Shown piece after piece: positions 8,750-17,976 of a stretch of 64,000 nt of DNA (position 1 is the stretch's first letter; the number at the start of each line of letters is the position of its first letter). This DNA is from Natrinema salaciae (GTDB lineage: Archaea; Halobacteriota; Halobacteria; Halobacteriales; Natrialbaceae), in contig NZ_FOFD01000005.1 in NCBI RefSeq assembly GCF_900110865.1, positions 62,001 to 126,000 on the forward strand. The letters run 5' to 3'. The notes beneath the pieces were generated by a model. The model was not told where the DNA came from. It ran no database searches and saw only the letters and a list, made by a program, of their open reading frames with translations. Both the position numbers and the translations under genes were made by a program.

Positions 8750-10114
8750 CTAGCTCGACCCGTCCTCGAAGTCGTGGTAGATCTCCGAGAACGTTCCGTC
8801 GGGGTCGTTGTACAGCGCCCAGTAGGACAACAGCCCCATTCCACGGTCCGCCGCGAACTCGACGATCTCGCGGGCGACGTCGGGCGTGACCGACTCCTCG
8901 CTGACGTCCGGGGTGTTCCCGAGCATCGCCCAACACTCCGCGGTCGATTTGGTAGGATACACCTCCTCGAGGAACGCGACGGTGCCCTCACACGCCGACA
9001 CGATCTTGTCGGACGTCGTCGGATTCATCACCATCGTCATGATGTTGACGTACTCGAGGTCGACGCCCTTCTCGGCCGCGTCGCGGACCCACGTTCTGGC
9101 CTGCGCGTGGCTCGACTCCGCGATTCCGTTCTCGTCCGCCGGAACGGTATAGCCCACCGTGACCGCCGGACGCTCGTCCTGTAACAGTGCGAGTGCCTCG
9201 TTGCGCAGTTCGTAGATCGGCTGATCGCGTCCAGCGGCGTTCTCGTCGTCGATATCGATGTGCGTGACGCCAAACGTGTCGAGGATCTCCGCGTAGGCGT
9301 CTTTCAGTTCCGTGGCGGAACCCGCATCGCGGGCAACGGTTCGGCCTTGCCAGCCGCCGATCGAGAGCCACACCTCGATGCCTTCGTCCTGCAGCGTCTG
9401 AATCTCGGATTCGTACCTCGAGAGCGGCTGCTGATCACACGAGCCCTGATTGCAGCCCGTCAGCCATCCGGGGGTGACGTCGCCGTCGTCGGTCGCATCG
9501 CCGAGGAACGAGACGACGACGCGATCGGTCGCGGCCTCGAGCGTGCCGTCGACGATATCGCCCCACGTGCCCTGGTACGGCGCGAACGCGCCGTCGACGG
9601 TGATACCGTCCCGATCGCCGACGGAAACCGTCGTGGACGTCGAATCCGACTCGCCGTCGTCGGTCTCGACGGTCAGCGTCACCTCGTACTCGCCGTCGTC
9701 GTCGTAGGCGTGTGTCACGACGCCACCCTCGGCGGTCGTTCCGTCACCGAACTCCCATGCGTAGGAGACGATCTCGCCAGTCGAGCCGGTGCCGTCGAAT
9801 TGACCGACCTGTCCCGGATCGAGCGTGGCGTCGCTGACGGCGATCGATGCCGTCGGTCCGGGATCGGACGCGTCGATTTCATCCCACGGCCCCCATTCGC
9901 CGCCGTCGCCCGGTTCGTTCCCGCGTGTCCACCAGTTCGCCTCCCAGACGGAGCCGTCGTGGACGACGCGATCGCCGCTCGTGTAGACCGTGTCCGGGTC
10001 CCACTCGGGGTACTCCTGTGCAGCCGCAGCGGTGTTTAGTCCAACGCCCGCAACGATGGCGGACAGTGTCGATGCAGTACGCAGTACGGATCGTCGTGAT
10101 CGTTTCATTGTCAT
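8750..10114 (-). CDS. secreted GH18 chitinase with CBM5/12 and PKD domains (DIDDE type)
   Basis: The product has 454 residues (452 if the second Met, MKRSRRSVLR, is the start). It has a Tat signal, a CBM5/12 domain (about 36-80, WEANWWTRGNEPG), a PKD domain (about 88-167) and a GH18 barrel from about 172. The barrel shows WLSIGGW near 249-255 and HIDIDDE at 285-291 with Glu291 as likely acid. As in the gene at 5053-6465, the first Asp of the usual DxxDxDxE is missing. A short Cys pair (CNQGSC) may form a disulphide. The gene is last in a run of three chitinase genes. It begins only 3 bp after the stop of the one at 10118-11854, so it is co-transcribed with it. Different barrel types in one operon suggest complementary cleavage modes on chitin. 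Confidence 0.9.
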   Translation of the reverse strand: MTMKRSRRSVLRTASTLSAIVAGVGLNTAAAAQEYPEWDPDTVYTSGDRVVHDGSVWEANWWTRGNEPGDGGEWGPWDEIDASDPGPTASIAVSDATLDPGQVGQFDGTGSTGEIVSYAWEFGDGTTAEGGVVTHAYDDDGEYEVTLTVETDDGESDSTSTTVSVGDRDGITVDGAFAPYQGTWGDIVDGTLEAATDRVVVSFLGDATDDGDVTPGWLTGCNQGSCDQQPLSRYESEIQTLQDEGIEVWLSIGGWQGRTVARDAGSATELKDAYAEILDTFGVTHIDIDDENAAGRDQPIYELRNEALALLQDERPAVTVGYTVPADENGIAESSHAQARTWVRDAAEKGVDLEYVNIMTMVMNPTTSDKIVSACEGTVAFLEEVYPTKSTAECWAMLGNTPDVSEESVTPDVAREIVEFAADRGMGLLSYWALYNDPDGTFSEIYHDFEDGSS

Positions 10115-10117
10115 CGG

Positions 10118-11854
10118 TTAGATCGTCTCGAGGATCGTATCCAGAAGCGTCTCGTTCCAGTCCTGGGAGAGCTCCCAGAACATCACGCCACCCATGCCGC
10201 GTTCTTTGGCGAACTCGACTTTCGCCTCGATGGCGTGTTCGTCGTCGTAGCTGATGAAGATCCCCTCGTCCTCGTTGACGAGGGACGGCACGTCACCCAT
10301 GTCGTGACGGCGGCCCTCCCAGTCGGGATCGTCACGCATGTTCTCCTCGATGTCGCCGAAGTCGAACGAGCCGGTCGGGTCCGCGCCGTCCTCGAGGAGG
10401 TGGTGCCAGGTTCCCTCGGGAAGTCCCGAGTACCGCGAGCCGAGTTCGGGCGACTGCCACTCGCCGACGGTAAAGCCGCGGCCGTAGAACGGCATCCCGA
10501 GCACGAGTTCGTCGTACTCGGCGGGATCAGCGGGCGGATACTGCCACTGGTTGGGCCAGTAGCCCTCCTCGCCGTGATCCCCGGCCCACAGTTTGTCGAC
10601 GGCGTACTCCACCCAGTACTGTTCGCCGTCGGGGTAGACATCGCGGTCGTTCGTCGGATGCGTGTCAGGGCCGTACAGCGGCGCGTTCAGGCCGATCGTG
10701 TCCATCCACTCGCCGGTGAAGTCGTAGGCCATGACGGACACCGAGTCACAGAGCTCGCCGATCCGATCGTGGCGAAGTCCGCCGGCGTTCCAGTCGGAAC
10801 CGCCATTGGCGACCGACAGGTGATACTGCTGGCCGTCCTCCTCGCCCGCCTGATCGAGGTGGTCGCGCAGTTCCTCGAGCAGCAGGACGTGGTTCTCGTA
10901 GTCGGCGTCGTTGCCACACTGGCATTGCCCCTGCTGCGGACCGGGATGCTCCCAGTCGATGTCGACCCCGTCGAAGTTGTACGTCCGCAGCAACTCGACG
11001 CAACTCTCCGCGAAGTTCGTCCGCAGATCGGGATCGGCCGCAACGATGTGGAAATTATCCGAGAGCGTCCAGCCCCCAATCGAGAGGTGGAACCGACAGT
11101 CGGTCTCGTCTGCCAGGTCGGCGAACTGCTCGAGGTTTTCCTCGTGTGTCTGGCGCGGACTGTCGAGCGCCGTCGCGTCGTTTTCCGGCGGGAAGACGTT
11201 CCCGTTCTCGTCGAGGGCGAGAAACGCGTACAGAACGTCGGTCACCTTCTCGAAGGGGACGTCGCTCGGGTAGTAGTCCTGCTCGGCGTTGGCTTTCCAG
11301 CCGGGGTAGTAGCCGACGACTTTGAAGTCGTCGGCCGGACCTTCGACCTCGTCCCGGACGGTGAGTTCGAGGCGGGCGGTGTCGGTTTCGCCATCTGCGT
11401 CGGTGACGGTCAGTTCGACGGTGTAGTCGCCCGTCTCGTCGTACGTGTGCGTGACGACCTCGCCGGTGGCTTCGGTTCCGTCACCGAACGCCCACGCGTA
11501 GGCGTCGATCTCACCCGTCGACTCGCTCCCGTCGAACTCGACGGCCGCGCCGGGTTCGACGCGCGACGCGCTCGCGGCGATGCGTGCGGACAGGGCCGGC
11601 GGCTCGGGCTCGGACGATTCGATCTCGTCCCACGGACCCCATTCGCCGCCCTCGCCCGGCTCGTCACCGCGAGTCCACCACTGGGCTTCCCAGACAGAGC
11701 CATCGTGGACGACGCGGTCCTCGCTCGTGTAGACGGTGTCCGGGTCCCACTCCGGATACGCCTGGGCCGTCGCCACCGAACTCGCTCCGAGGCCGGCCAG
11801 CAGAACGGATATATTCGATGCTGTACGCAGTACGTGTCGTCGTGATCGTTTCAT
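10118..11854 (-). CDS. secreted GH18 chitinase, canonical DGxDxDxE type
   Basis: This 578-residue chitinase starts at the Met of MKRSRRHVLRT, because this is the Tat signal shared with its neighbours; the frame is open 27 codons further up. It has a CBM5/12 domain (31-78), a PKD domain (88-167) and a full GH18 domain (about 176-577). The barrel shows SIGGW (258-262), the complete catalytic motif DGVDIDWE (295-302, Glu302 as proton donor), MAYDF and FYGRGF. The FYGR segment and the insertion between strands are typical of the chitinase A-like subfamily. The gene is the middle one of three, following the gene at 11945-13747 after about 90 bp. Confidence 0.92.
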   Translation of the reverse strand: MKRSRRHVLRTASNISVLLAGLGASSVATAQAYPEWDPDTVYTSEDRVVHDGSVWEAQWWTRGDEPGEGGEWGPWDEIESSEPEPPALSARIAASASRVEPGAAVEFDGSESTGEIDAYAWAFGDGTEATGEVVTHTYDETGDYTVELTVTDADGETDTARLELTVRDEVEGPADDFKVVGYYPGWKANAEQDYYPSDVPFEKVTDVLYAFLALDENGNVFPPENDATALDSPRQTHEENLEQFADLADETDCRFHLSIGGWTLSDNFHIVAADPDLRTNFAESCVELLRTYNFDGVDIDWEHPGPQQGQCQCGNDADYENHVLLLEELRDHLDQAGEEDGQQYHLSVANGGSDWNAGGLRHDRIGELCDSVSVMAYDFTGEWMDTIGLNAPLYGPDTHPTNDRDVYPDGEQYWVEYAVDKLWAGDHGEEGYWPNQWQYPPADPAEYDELVLGMPFYGRGFTVGEWQSPELGSRYSGLPEGTWHHLLEDGADPTGSFDFGDIEENMRDDPDWEGRRHDMGDVPSLVNEDEGIFISYDDEHAIEAKVEFAKERGMGGVMFWELSQDWNETLLDTILETI

Positions 11855-11944
11855 CGGTTGTGTGTGCTCGTGTCGTTCGATCGTCGATACTGTTGCTCGA
11901 ACGGCTCTCGGTCGTCGCCGTGCGTGGTTCCCCACGACCGCCGT

Positions 11945-13747
11945 TCAGCCGTTGAGCGTCGTCCAGAGTGTCGTGATGAGATCGCCCTCGTAGGTATCGC
12001 CGCCGACGGCCCACAGCATCGTCCCCCCGTAGGGAGACTCCCTGAGCCAGTCCATCTTCGCCTCCACCGACTGCGCCGTCTCGTGGGAGATCATCAGCCG
12101 CTCCTCGTCGTTCCAGCTCCAGGCGGCGACCGCGTCCTCGTCGAAGTAGGTCTCCCACCCGGGGCCGTCGAGATCGACCGGGTTGCTCCCTTGGCGACCG
12201 TCGGAACCGAGGTCGAACCACTCCCAGACGCCCGCGTAGCTGGTTCCCATGGACGGATCCCAGCTCGGATACGAGCCGTCGCCGCTGGCGTCTTTGCCCT
12301 CGCCGTCGTACTCCTGGAAGAGACCGTCGTCCGCTCCGGTACCGAAGTCGCCATTCGGGGGCTGGACGTCCGACCAGCTCCGACCGTAGAACGGCACCGC
12401 CATATTGAGCTGGTCGGAGTCCCAGCCCTGGTCCGCCCAGTACTCGAGAGCGTACTGGGCACTCCAGACGTCCGATTCCTCGTACGGGTCGTCTGGATTC
12501 TCCAGCAGCGGTGCGTGATGGCCGGTGGTATCGCTCCAGATGCCACGGTAGTCGAAGGTCATCACGAGGACGAAATCGAGGATGTCCGAGAGCTGTTCGT
12601 GCTCGAGTCCGTCGTTACCCTCGGTCTTCCCCTCGACGACGTCGGGACTGGCGCTTACGGCGGCGGAGAGTTCGTAGGGCTCGTCCCGATCGGGATCGTT
12701 CGCCGCGGCCTCGTCGAGTTGAGTGCGGACTTCCTGACACAGGAGCGTAAAGCGTTCCTGGTCGCCCTCGCGGACGACGTTGTCGACGTCGCAGACGGGG
12801 TCGTCCGCGGTACAGCCGCCGCCACCGGGGAACTCCCAGTCGATGTCGATCCCGTCGAGGTTCGCTTTCTCGACGAGATCGACACAGTCACTCGCGAAGC
12901 GCTCTCGGTTCTCCTGGGTGAGCGCAGCGTCGGAGAAATACTCCGAGTCACCCCAGCCGCCGATCGAGAGGACGAACTTGGTGTCGTCCCGCTCGGCGGC
13001 GTACCCCGCGAACGTCTTGCCGCGATCCGGCCCCTGCCAGTCCTTCTCGGCGTAGAACATCTGTTGCCCGTAGCTGTCACCCACGAGGTTGATCGAGCCG
13101 TCTTCTTCGGGTCGAGCGAACGCGTACTGGACGTGTGTTACCTTGTCGAACGGAATGTCGCCCGGGACGTAGTCCCGGTCGTACTGTGCCCACTGACGGT
13201 AGTACGCGACGACCCGGTTCTCGTCCGAGGACGGGCGGCCCGCGGTAATCGTGATCGAATGCGTGTCGGTCTCGCCGGCGGCGTTCTCGACCGTCAGCGT
13301 AACGTCGTACTGTCCCTCGTCGAACGCACGAGTGACAGTTTCGCCCGACGCGGTCGTGCCGTCGCCGAACGCCCACGCGTACGTCTCGATCTCGCCGTCC
13401 GAACCGCTGGCGTCGAACTCGACTTCGTCGCCGGGATTGGGGAACTGCGCGCTGACCGAGAATTGCGCGGTCGGGCCATCTTCGCCGTCCTCGCCGTTGT
13501 CGCCGTCGTCCTCCTCGATCTTCTCCCACGGACCCCACTCGTTGGCCCCGGGTTCGTCCCCCCGGGTCCACCACTGGGCTTCCCAGACGGAGCCGTCGTA
13601 GACGACCCGATCGCCGCTCGTATAGACGGTCTCGGTATCCCAATCGGGGTATTCTTGTGCCGCTACTGCCGTGCTCGCACCGATGCTCGCCAGTAGCGTA
13701 GACAGTTTCGTTGCGTTCTTGAGTACAGTTCGTCGGGTTCGTTTCAT
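11945..13747 (-). CDS. secreted GH18 chitinase, canonical DGxDxDxE type
   Basis: The product has 600 residues from MKRTRRTVLKN, the Tat signal; an upstream extension of 29 codons is not protein-like. Order of domains: signal (1-30), CBM5/12 (33-77), acidic linker (DDGDNGEDGEDG), PKD (about 92-170), GH18 (about 177-600). Catalytic signs are SIGGWGDSEYF (261-271), DGIDIDWE (298-305, Glu305), FDYRG, and FYGRSW. The end of the barrel has the Trp-containing AAWSWND strand. It is the first gene of the three-chitinase operon, with a strongly AT-rich promoter region near 13833-13870. Extracellular endo- or exo-acting cleavage of chitin is expected; which one cannot be read from sequence. Confidence 0.92.
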   Translation of the reverse strand: MKRTRRTVLKNATKLSTLLASIGASTAVAAQEYPDWDTETVYTSGDRVVYDGSVWEAQWWTRGDEPGANEWGPWEKIEEDDGDNGEDGEDGPTAQFSVSAQFPNPGDEVEFDASGSDGEIETYAWAFGDGTTASGETVTRAFDEGQYDVTLTVENAAGETDTHSITITAGRPSSDENRVVAYYRQWAQYDRDYVPGDIPFDKVTHVQYAFARPEEDGSINLVGDSYGQQMFYAEKDWQGPDRGKTFAGYAAERDDTKFVLSIGGWGDSEYFSDAALTQENRERFASDCVDLVEKANLDGIDIDWEFPGGGGCTADDPVCDVDNVVREGDQERFTLLCQEVRTQLDEAAANDPDRDEPYELSAAVSASPDVVEGKTEGNDGLEHEQLSDILDFVLVMTFDYRGIWSDTTGHHAPLLENPDDPYEESDVWSAQYALEYWADQGWDSDQLNMAVPFYGRSWSDVQPPNGDFGTGADDGLFQEYDGEGKDASGDGSYPSWDPSMGTSYAGVWEWFDLGSDGRQGSNPVDLDGPGWETYFDEDAVAAWSWNDEERLMISHETAQSVEAKMDWLRESPYGGTMLWAVGGDTYEGDLITTLWTTLNG

Positions 13748-14112
13748 TGGTTCTGAGTTTCGGTATGGTCGTCGGACGCTACATCCGATCGTGATCCGCC
13801 ACGACCCGCGTAACATTCTGTATTCGCCGTACAAAATATTATCTTAACTATATAGATAGTTTTTATTAGTTAATACGTCATATTTCACCACGGTTGATGG
13901 GAACGTGGGAGAGTGCAGGCGACCGACGTCGAGTTGCCGAGCGATCGACTGGGAGAGCCGAACGACCGCGACGGTGACCCTCACTGGTCGACCGTCGACG
14001 AACGCGCCACACCATCTCGACTGACGACGGCACAGCGGACGAACCGAACGCGAGCGTTCCGTTCGGCTGTCGCGGCCCGTTGGTCACGCGTACCCCGCAG
14101 TACCGGCGACGA
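13748..14112. promoter_or_regulatory. promoter region of the three-chitinase operon
   Basis: These 365 bp carry no gene. The block 13826-13885 is AT-rich (TATATAG near 13850-13856). On the minus strand it would place the promoter about 90-110 nt before the start at 13747. The remaining 200 bp are GC-rich and lead to the end of the ATPase gene at 14113. Confidence 0.4.
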
Positions 14113-15279
14113 TTACGCCGTCTCGACGTGGCTATCGGCTTCAGGGAGCGTACTCGACTCGATCGGCTCGTCGCTGTGCTTGACGGAGCGACCGGAATCC
14201 GCGTCGAAGAGGTGCATCTTCGACGCCGGAACGTACATGTGGAGGAGCCCACCGGGATCAACGCCGACGTGGCCGTCGACGGTAACCGTCACCGTCTCAC
14301 CACCGACGTCCAGATAGACGTTCGTGACGTCGCCCATCGGTTCGGTGACGGTAACTTCCGTCTCGATCAATCGATTCGGTTCCGGGTGTGTCCCGGGGGA
14401 GTCCGTAAGCGACACGTGCTCCGGTCTGATACCGAGAACGAGTTCGGTGCTGTCGAGTTCGTCGGCAAGCGAGTCCGACAGCGGCATCGTAAAGACCGGA
14501 TGGACGAGCGCGCCGTCCTCGTGATCGACTTCGACCTCGAGGAAATTCATCGGGGGCGAGCCGATGAATCCCGCGACGAACTTGTTCGCCGGCCGGTGAT
14601 AGCACTCGAGTGGCGTTCCCACCTGCTGCAGTTGGCCGTCGTCGAGGATGACGATCCGGTCGCCCATCGTCATGGCTTCCGTCTGGTCGTGGGTGACGTA
14701 CACCGTCGTCACCCCCAGCTCGCTCTGGAGTTGTTGGAGCTCCGTCCGCATCTGTGCGCGCAGTTTCGCGTCGAGGTTCGAGAGGGGTTCGTCCATCAGG
14801 AAGACCGCCGGGTCGCGGACGATCGCGCGCCCGAGCGCGACCCGCTGTTGCTGGCCGCCGGAGAGCTCGCCGGGTTTGTCGTCGAGGAGGTCGTCGATAT
14901 CCATCATTTCTGCGGCCGTCTCGACCTGGTCGTCGATCTCGTCGGCCGAAAGATCCGTCGACATCTTCAGCCCGAACGCGACGTTCTCCCTGGCGGTCAT
15001 GTGCGGATAGAGCGCGTAGTTCTGGAACACCATCGCGATATCCCGGTCTTTGGGCTTGTCGTCCGTGATGACGGAGTCACCGAATCGTATCGAGCCGCTC
15101 GTGACGGACTCGAGACCGGCGATACAGCGGAGCGTCGTCGATTTCCCACAGCCGGACGGCCCAACGAAAACGACGAACTCCCCGTCCTCGATCTGGAGAT
15201 CGAGCGACTCGACGGCACGGATCGGTCCGGTCGGCGTACGATACTCTTTGGTCAGGCTCTCTATCTCAATCCGGCCCAT
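14113..15279 (-). CDS. carbohydrate ABC importer ATPase (MsmX/UgpC/MalK type)
   Basis: This is the ATPase for a CUT1-type sugar importer, 388 residues. Walker A GPSGCGKST is near residues 40-48, the signature LSGGQQQRVALGRA near 138-151, and Walker B VFLMDEP near 158-164. The H-loop is VTHDQTEA, and a C-terminal TOBE/regulatory domain contains IRPEHV. Gene length and layout fit MalK-like ATPases. It is separated from its likely partners (permeases at 17101-18959 and binding protein at 19011-20318) by the GH3 gene. It is transcribed from its own promoter in the short divergent gap shared with that gene. Uptake of chitobiose or GlcNAc oligomers is inferred from the surroundings. Confidence 0.9.
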   Translation of the reverse strand: MGRIEIESLTKEYRTPTGPIRAVESLDLQIEDGEFVVFVGPSGCGKSTTLRCIAGLESVTSGSIRFGDSVITDDKPKDRDIAMVFQNYALYPHMTARENVAFGLKMSTDLSADEIDDQVETAAEMMDIDDLLDDKPGELSGGQQQRVALGRAIVRDPAVFLMDEPLSNLDAKLRAQMRTELQQLQSELGVTTVYVTHDQTEAMTMGDRIVILDDGQLQQVGTPLECYHRPANKFVAGFIGSPPMNFLEVEVDHEDGALVHPVFTMPLSDSLADELDSTELVLGIRPEHVSLTDSPGTHPEPNRLIETEVTVTEPMGDVTNVYLDVGGETVTVTVDGHVGVDPGGLLHMYVPASKMHLFDADSGRSVKHSDEPIESSTLPEADSHVETA

Positions 15280-15301
15280 TCGTTACGAATACTGGTGGCG
15301 A

Positions 15302-15314
15302 AGTATATATAACT
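15302..15314 (-). promoter_or_regulatory. TATA-like box of the importer ATPase gene
   Basis: On the minus strand AGTTATATATAC is centred about 28 bp before the ATG at 15279, a typical leaderless-promoter spacing. The same 124-bp gap must also serve the GH3 gene on the other strand, which has a weaker AATAGAATTA about 33 bp before its ATG. Confidence 0.5.
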
Positions 15315-15403
15315 GTCTGAAATAAATACTTTGAATCCGCCGTGAATGCAATTAACTGGTCGGCACAATAGAATTACATGCGAGCGAAGACAACTGTCGC
15401 GCC

Positions 15404-16981
15404 ATGGTGACGACAGACGTGAGCGAGATGGATCTCGCGACCAAGGTCGGACAGCTGTTCGTTATCGGGTTCGATGGGCCGGAACTCACCGACGACCTCC
15501 GAACGCTGCTCACCGAGCGACGGTGTGGCAACGTCGTCTACTTCAGCCGGAACGTCGAGACGCCCGAACAGGTCGCAACGCTCACGAAACGACTACGGCG
15601 GCTCGTTCTCGAGGAGGGGGCAGGCGTTCCGCCGTTCGTGATGGCCGATCAGGAAGGCGGGGTGGTCTCCCGTCTCGGCTGGGGGACGACCCTGCCCAGT
15701 CAGATGTGCATCGGTGCGAGCGCCGATCCCGCTCTCGCACGCACCGCCGGTGAAACCGTCGCCGCCGAACTGGCAGCGCTCGGTATCAATTTCAACCTGG
15801 CACCGGTCCTCGACGTCAACAACAATCCGCGGAATCCAGTGATCGGCGTACGCTCGTTCGGCGAGGACCCTGCTCTGGTGAGCGAACTCGGCGTCGAACT
15901 GGCACAGGGGATGCAGTCCCAGGGGGTCATCGCCTGCGGAAAGCACTTCCCGGGGCACGGCGATACGAGCACCGACTCCCATCACGAACTGCCCGTCGTC
16001 GATCACGACCGCGAGCGACTCGAGGCCGTCGAGTTCGCGCCGTTCCGGCGAGCGATCGAGGCAGGTATCGACGCGGTCATGACGACGCACGTGTCGTTCC
16101 CGGCAATCGCGGAAGCGCCGGCCACCCCGGCGACCGTCTCGGCCGCAGTCCAGCGCCGAGTGCTCCGCGACGAACTCGGTTTCGACGGACTCCTCGTGAC
16201 CGACGGCATGGAGATGCGCGCCATCGCGGACACGATCGGAACAGCGGACGGCTGCGTGCGGGCGCTCGACGCAGGCTGTGATCTCCTGCTCGTCTGCCAC
16301 ACGCCCGAAACACAGGCGGACGCCGTCGACGCGGTGATCGATGCGGTCGAGTCGGGCCGGCTCGACGAGCGGACGATCGACGCGGCCGTCGAACGGATCG
16401 TCCGCTACAAACGTCGCCGCGTGAGCGACTCGAGGTCGCCGTCAGCCGCGCGATGGGCGGCGATGGCCGACCGCTCCGTCGAGACCGCACACGCGATCGC
16501 CGCTCGGGGGATCACGCTCGTGCGCGACCGGGACGACACGCTCCCGTTCACGACCGATCGGCCGCTCCGGCTGGTCGGGTCGTCGGGCGGCCGAGCGTCG
16601 CCGGCGGAAGACGACGAGTTCGAGCCGTCGCTGATCGCCGAGTCGCTCGCCACCGTCGGATTCGACGTCACGTGTCACGAGGTCGCCGACACGCTCGAGG
16701 AGCCGTCGTTCGACGACGCACAGGTGATCGCCGCCGTCGATGGCGTGACGGCCGACGAGTCGCAGGCGGCAGCGGTCCGGGCGCTCGACGACCGAGCGAC
16801 GCGGTTCGCGGCAGTGATCGTTCGAAACCCCTACGATCTGTCGACGGTTCCCGACGTCTCGACTGCAGTGGTGACGTACGATTACACGCCGGCGACACGC
16901 GCCGTTCTCGGCGAGGTGCTGGTCGGCGAGACGACGCCGACCGGGCAGCTGCCGGTCACCGTCCCCGGATTCGAAGGCTGA
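15404..16981 (+). CDS. GH3 beta-N-acetylglucosaminidase (NagZ-like)
   Basis: No signal peptide is visible, so the 525-residue enzyme should act in the cytoplasm and release GlcNAc from imported chito-oligomers. Residues 13-340 form the GH3 barrel. The NagZ-type loop KHFPGHGDT (180-188, including His185 and Asp187) supplies the general acid/base, and Asp267 in VTDGMEM is the expected nucleophile. This His-Asp dyad is characteristic of GH3 N-acetylglucosaminidases rather than glucosidases. A second alpha/beta domain (about 370-525) follows, as in two-domain NagZ relatives. It is transcribed away from the importer ATPase and towards the permease genes. Confidence 0.9.
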   Translation: MVTTDVSEMDLATKVGQLFVIGFDGPELTDDLRTLLTERRCGNVVYFSRNVETPEQVATLTKRLRRLVLEEGAGVPPFVMADQEGGVVSRLGWGTTLPSQMCIGASADPALARTAGETVAAELAALGINFNLAPVLDVNNNPRNPVIGVRSFGEDPALVSELGVELAQGMQSQGVIACGKHFPGHGDTSTDSHHELPVVDHDRERLEAVEFAPFRRAIEAGIDAVMTTHVSFPAIAEAPATPATVSAAVQRRVLRDELGFDGLLVTDGMEMRAIADTIGTADGCVRALDAGCDLLLVCHTPETQADAVDAVIDAVESGRLDERTIDAAVERIVRYKRRRVSDSRSPSAARWAAMADRSVETAHAIAARGITLVRDRDDTLPFTTDRPLRLVGSSGGRASPAEDDEFEPSLIAESLATVGFDVTCHEVADTLEEPSFDDAQVIAAVDGVTADESQAAAVRALDDRATRFAAVIVRNPYDLSTVPDVSTAVVTYDYTPATRAVLGEVLVGETTPTGQLPVTVPGFEG

Positions 16982-17100
16982 CCGGGTTCGACGCCAGTCG
17001 ACAGCGCGGTGGAGTCAGCTACCAGCGACACCGGCTCGAGTTCTCGACCGGGAAGAGAACGGTGCCCGCCGTGGTCGCCGATCGAAATCGTGGAGAGCGA

Positions 17101-17976
17101 CTACTGTTTCACGCCACCCTCCGTCAGCCCCTTCACGATCGGCTTCTGGAACAACACGAAGATGAGAAGGATCGGCAACGTCGCGACCGTCGACGCGGCC
17201 ATCATCTCGCCCCAGTGGTTCTGGTCCCGTTCCATGAACTGCTGGATGCCGATCGAAAGCGGCGTCACGTCGCCCCGCGCCATGACCGACGCGAACAACA
17301 CCTCGTTGAACGCGACCAGGAACACGAACATCCCCGTCGCCGCGATCCCCGGCGCTGCGAGCGGCAGGACGACCCGAAACAGGGCCTGAAACCTGGTACA
17401 GCCGTCGACGCGAGCGGCCTCCTCGAGCGACCGGGGGATCGTGTCGAAAAAGCCCCGAAGCATCCAGATTGCGAACGGGACGGCAAACGTGGTGTAGACG
17501 AAGATGATCCCCTGGTAGGTGTGGATGAGCTGGATCCCGACGGTGTCGTGAATCGTCCGGAACAGCATGAACATCGGTAACAGGATCAGGATCCCGGGGA
17601 TCAGCTGGGTCCCGATGAGCGATGCACCGACGTACTGTCGGCCCGGGAATCGGTACCGGGAGAACGCGTACCCGCCGAGACAGGCGATGAAGAGCGCGAT
17701 ACCCGTCGTCGTGCTCGCGATGACGAGGCTGTTCACGAAGTACTCCAACAGATCGACGCGAGACCACATGTCGATGTAGTTCTGGTAGTGAAGCGACGTC
17801 TCGGTGAAGCTCGGATCGCCGCCGACGATCTCGAATCGGGTCCGGAAGCTGTTGAACACCATCCAGTAAATGGGGAACAGGGCCCAGATCGTGATCGTCA
17901 GCAGGACTCCCTTGGACGCCAGCCCGAACAGTCGGTCCTTGGTCGCCTCGGACGGAGCCCATTCGTCGGGAATCAT
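17101..17976 (-). CDS. carbohydrate ABC importer permease (MalG type)
   Basis: This is one of two membrane subunits of the sugar importer, 291 residues with about six hydrophobic segments. The cytoplasmic EAA loop that docks the ATPase is clear (EEAARVDGCTRFQALF near residue 190). The start codon overlaps the stop of the other permease by 4 bp (ATGA), so both are made together. Its C-terminus ends in GLTEGGVKQ, a common end for MalG proteins (GLTAGAVKG in others). It is last in the operon of binding protein, MalF-type permease and MalG-type permease. Confidence 0.92.
   Translation of the reverse strand: MIPDEWAPSEATKDRLFGLASKGVLLTITIWALFPIYWMVFNSFRTRFEIVGGDPSFTETSLHYQNYIDMWSRVDLLEYFVNSLVIASTTTGIALFIACLGGYAFSRYRFPGRQYVGASLIGTQLIPGILILLPMFMLFRTIHDTVGIQLIHTYQGIIFVYTTFAVPFAIWMLRGFFDTIPRSLEEAARVDGCTRFQALFRVVLPLAAPGIAATGMFVFLVAFNEVLFASVMARGDVTPLSIGIQQFMERDQNHWGEMMAASTVATLPILLIFVLFQKPIVKGLTEGGVKQ

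Noticed and set aside
10235-13696. Long plus-strand open frames opposite the chitinase genes
   Set aside because: The minus strand has Tat signals, chitin-binding domains and catalytic motifs in the right order; the plus frames are antisense shadows.
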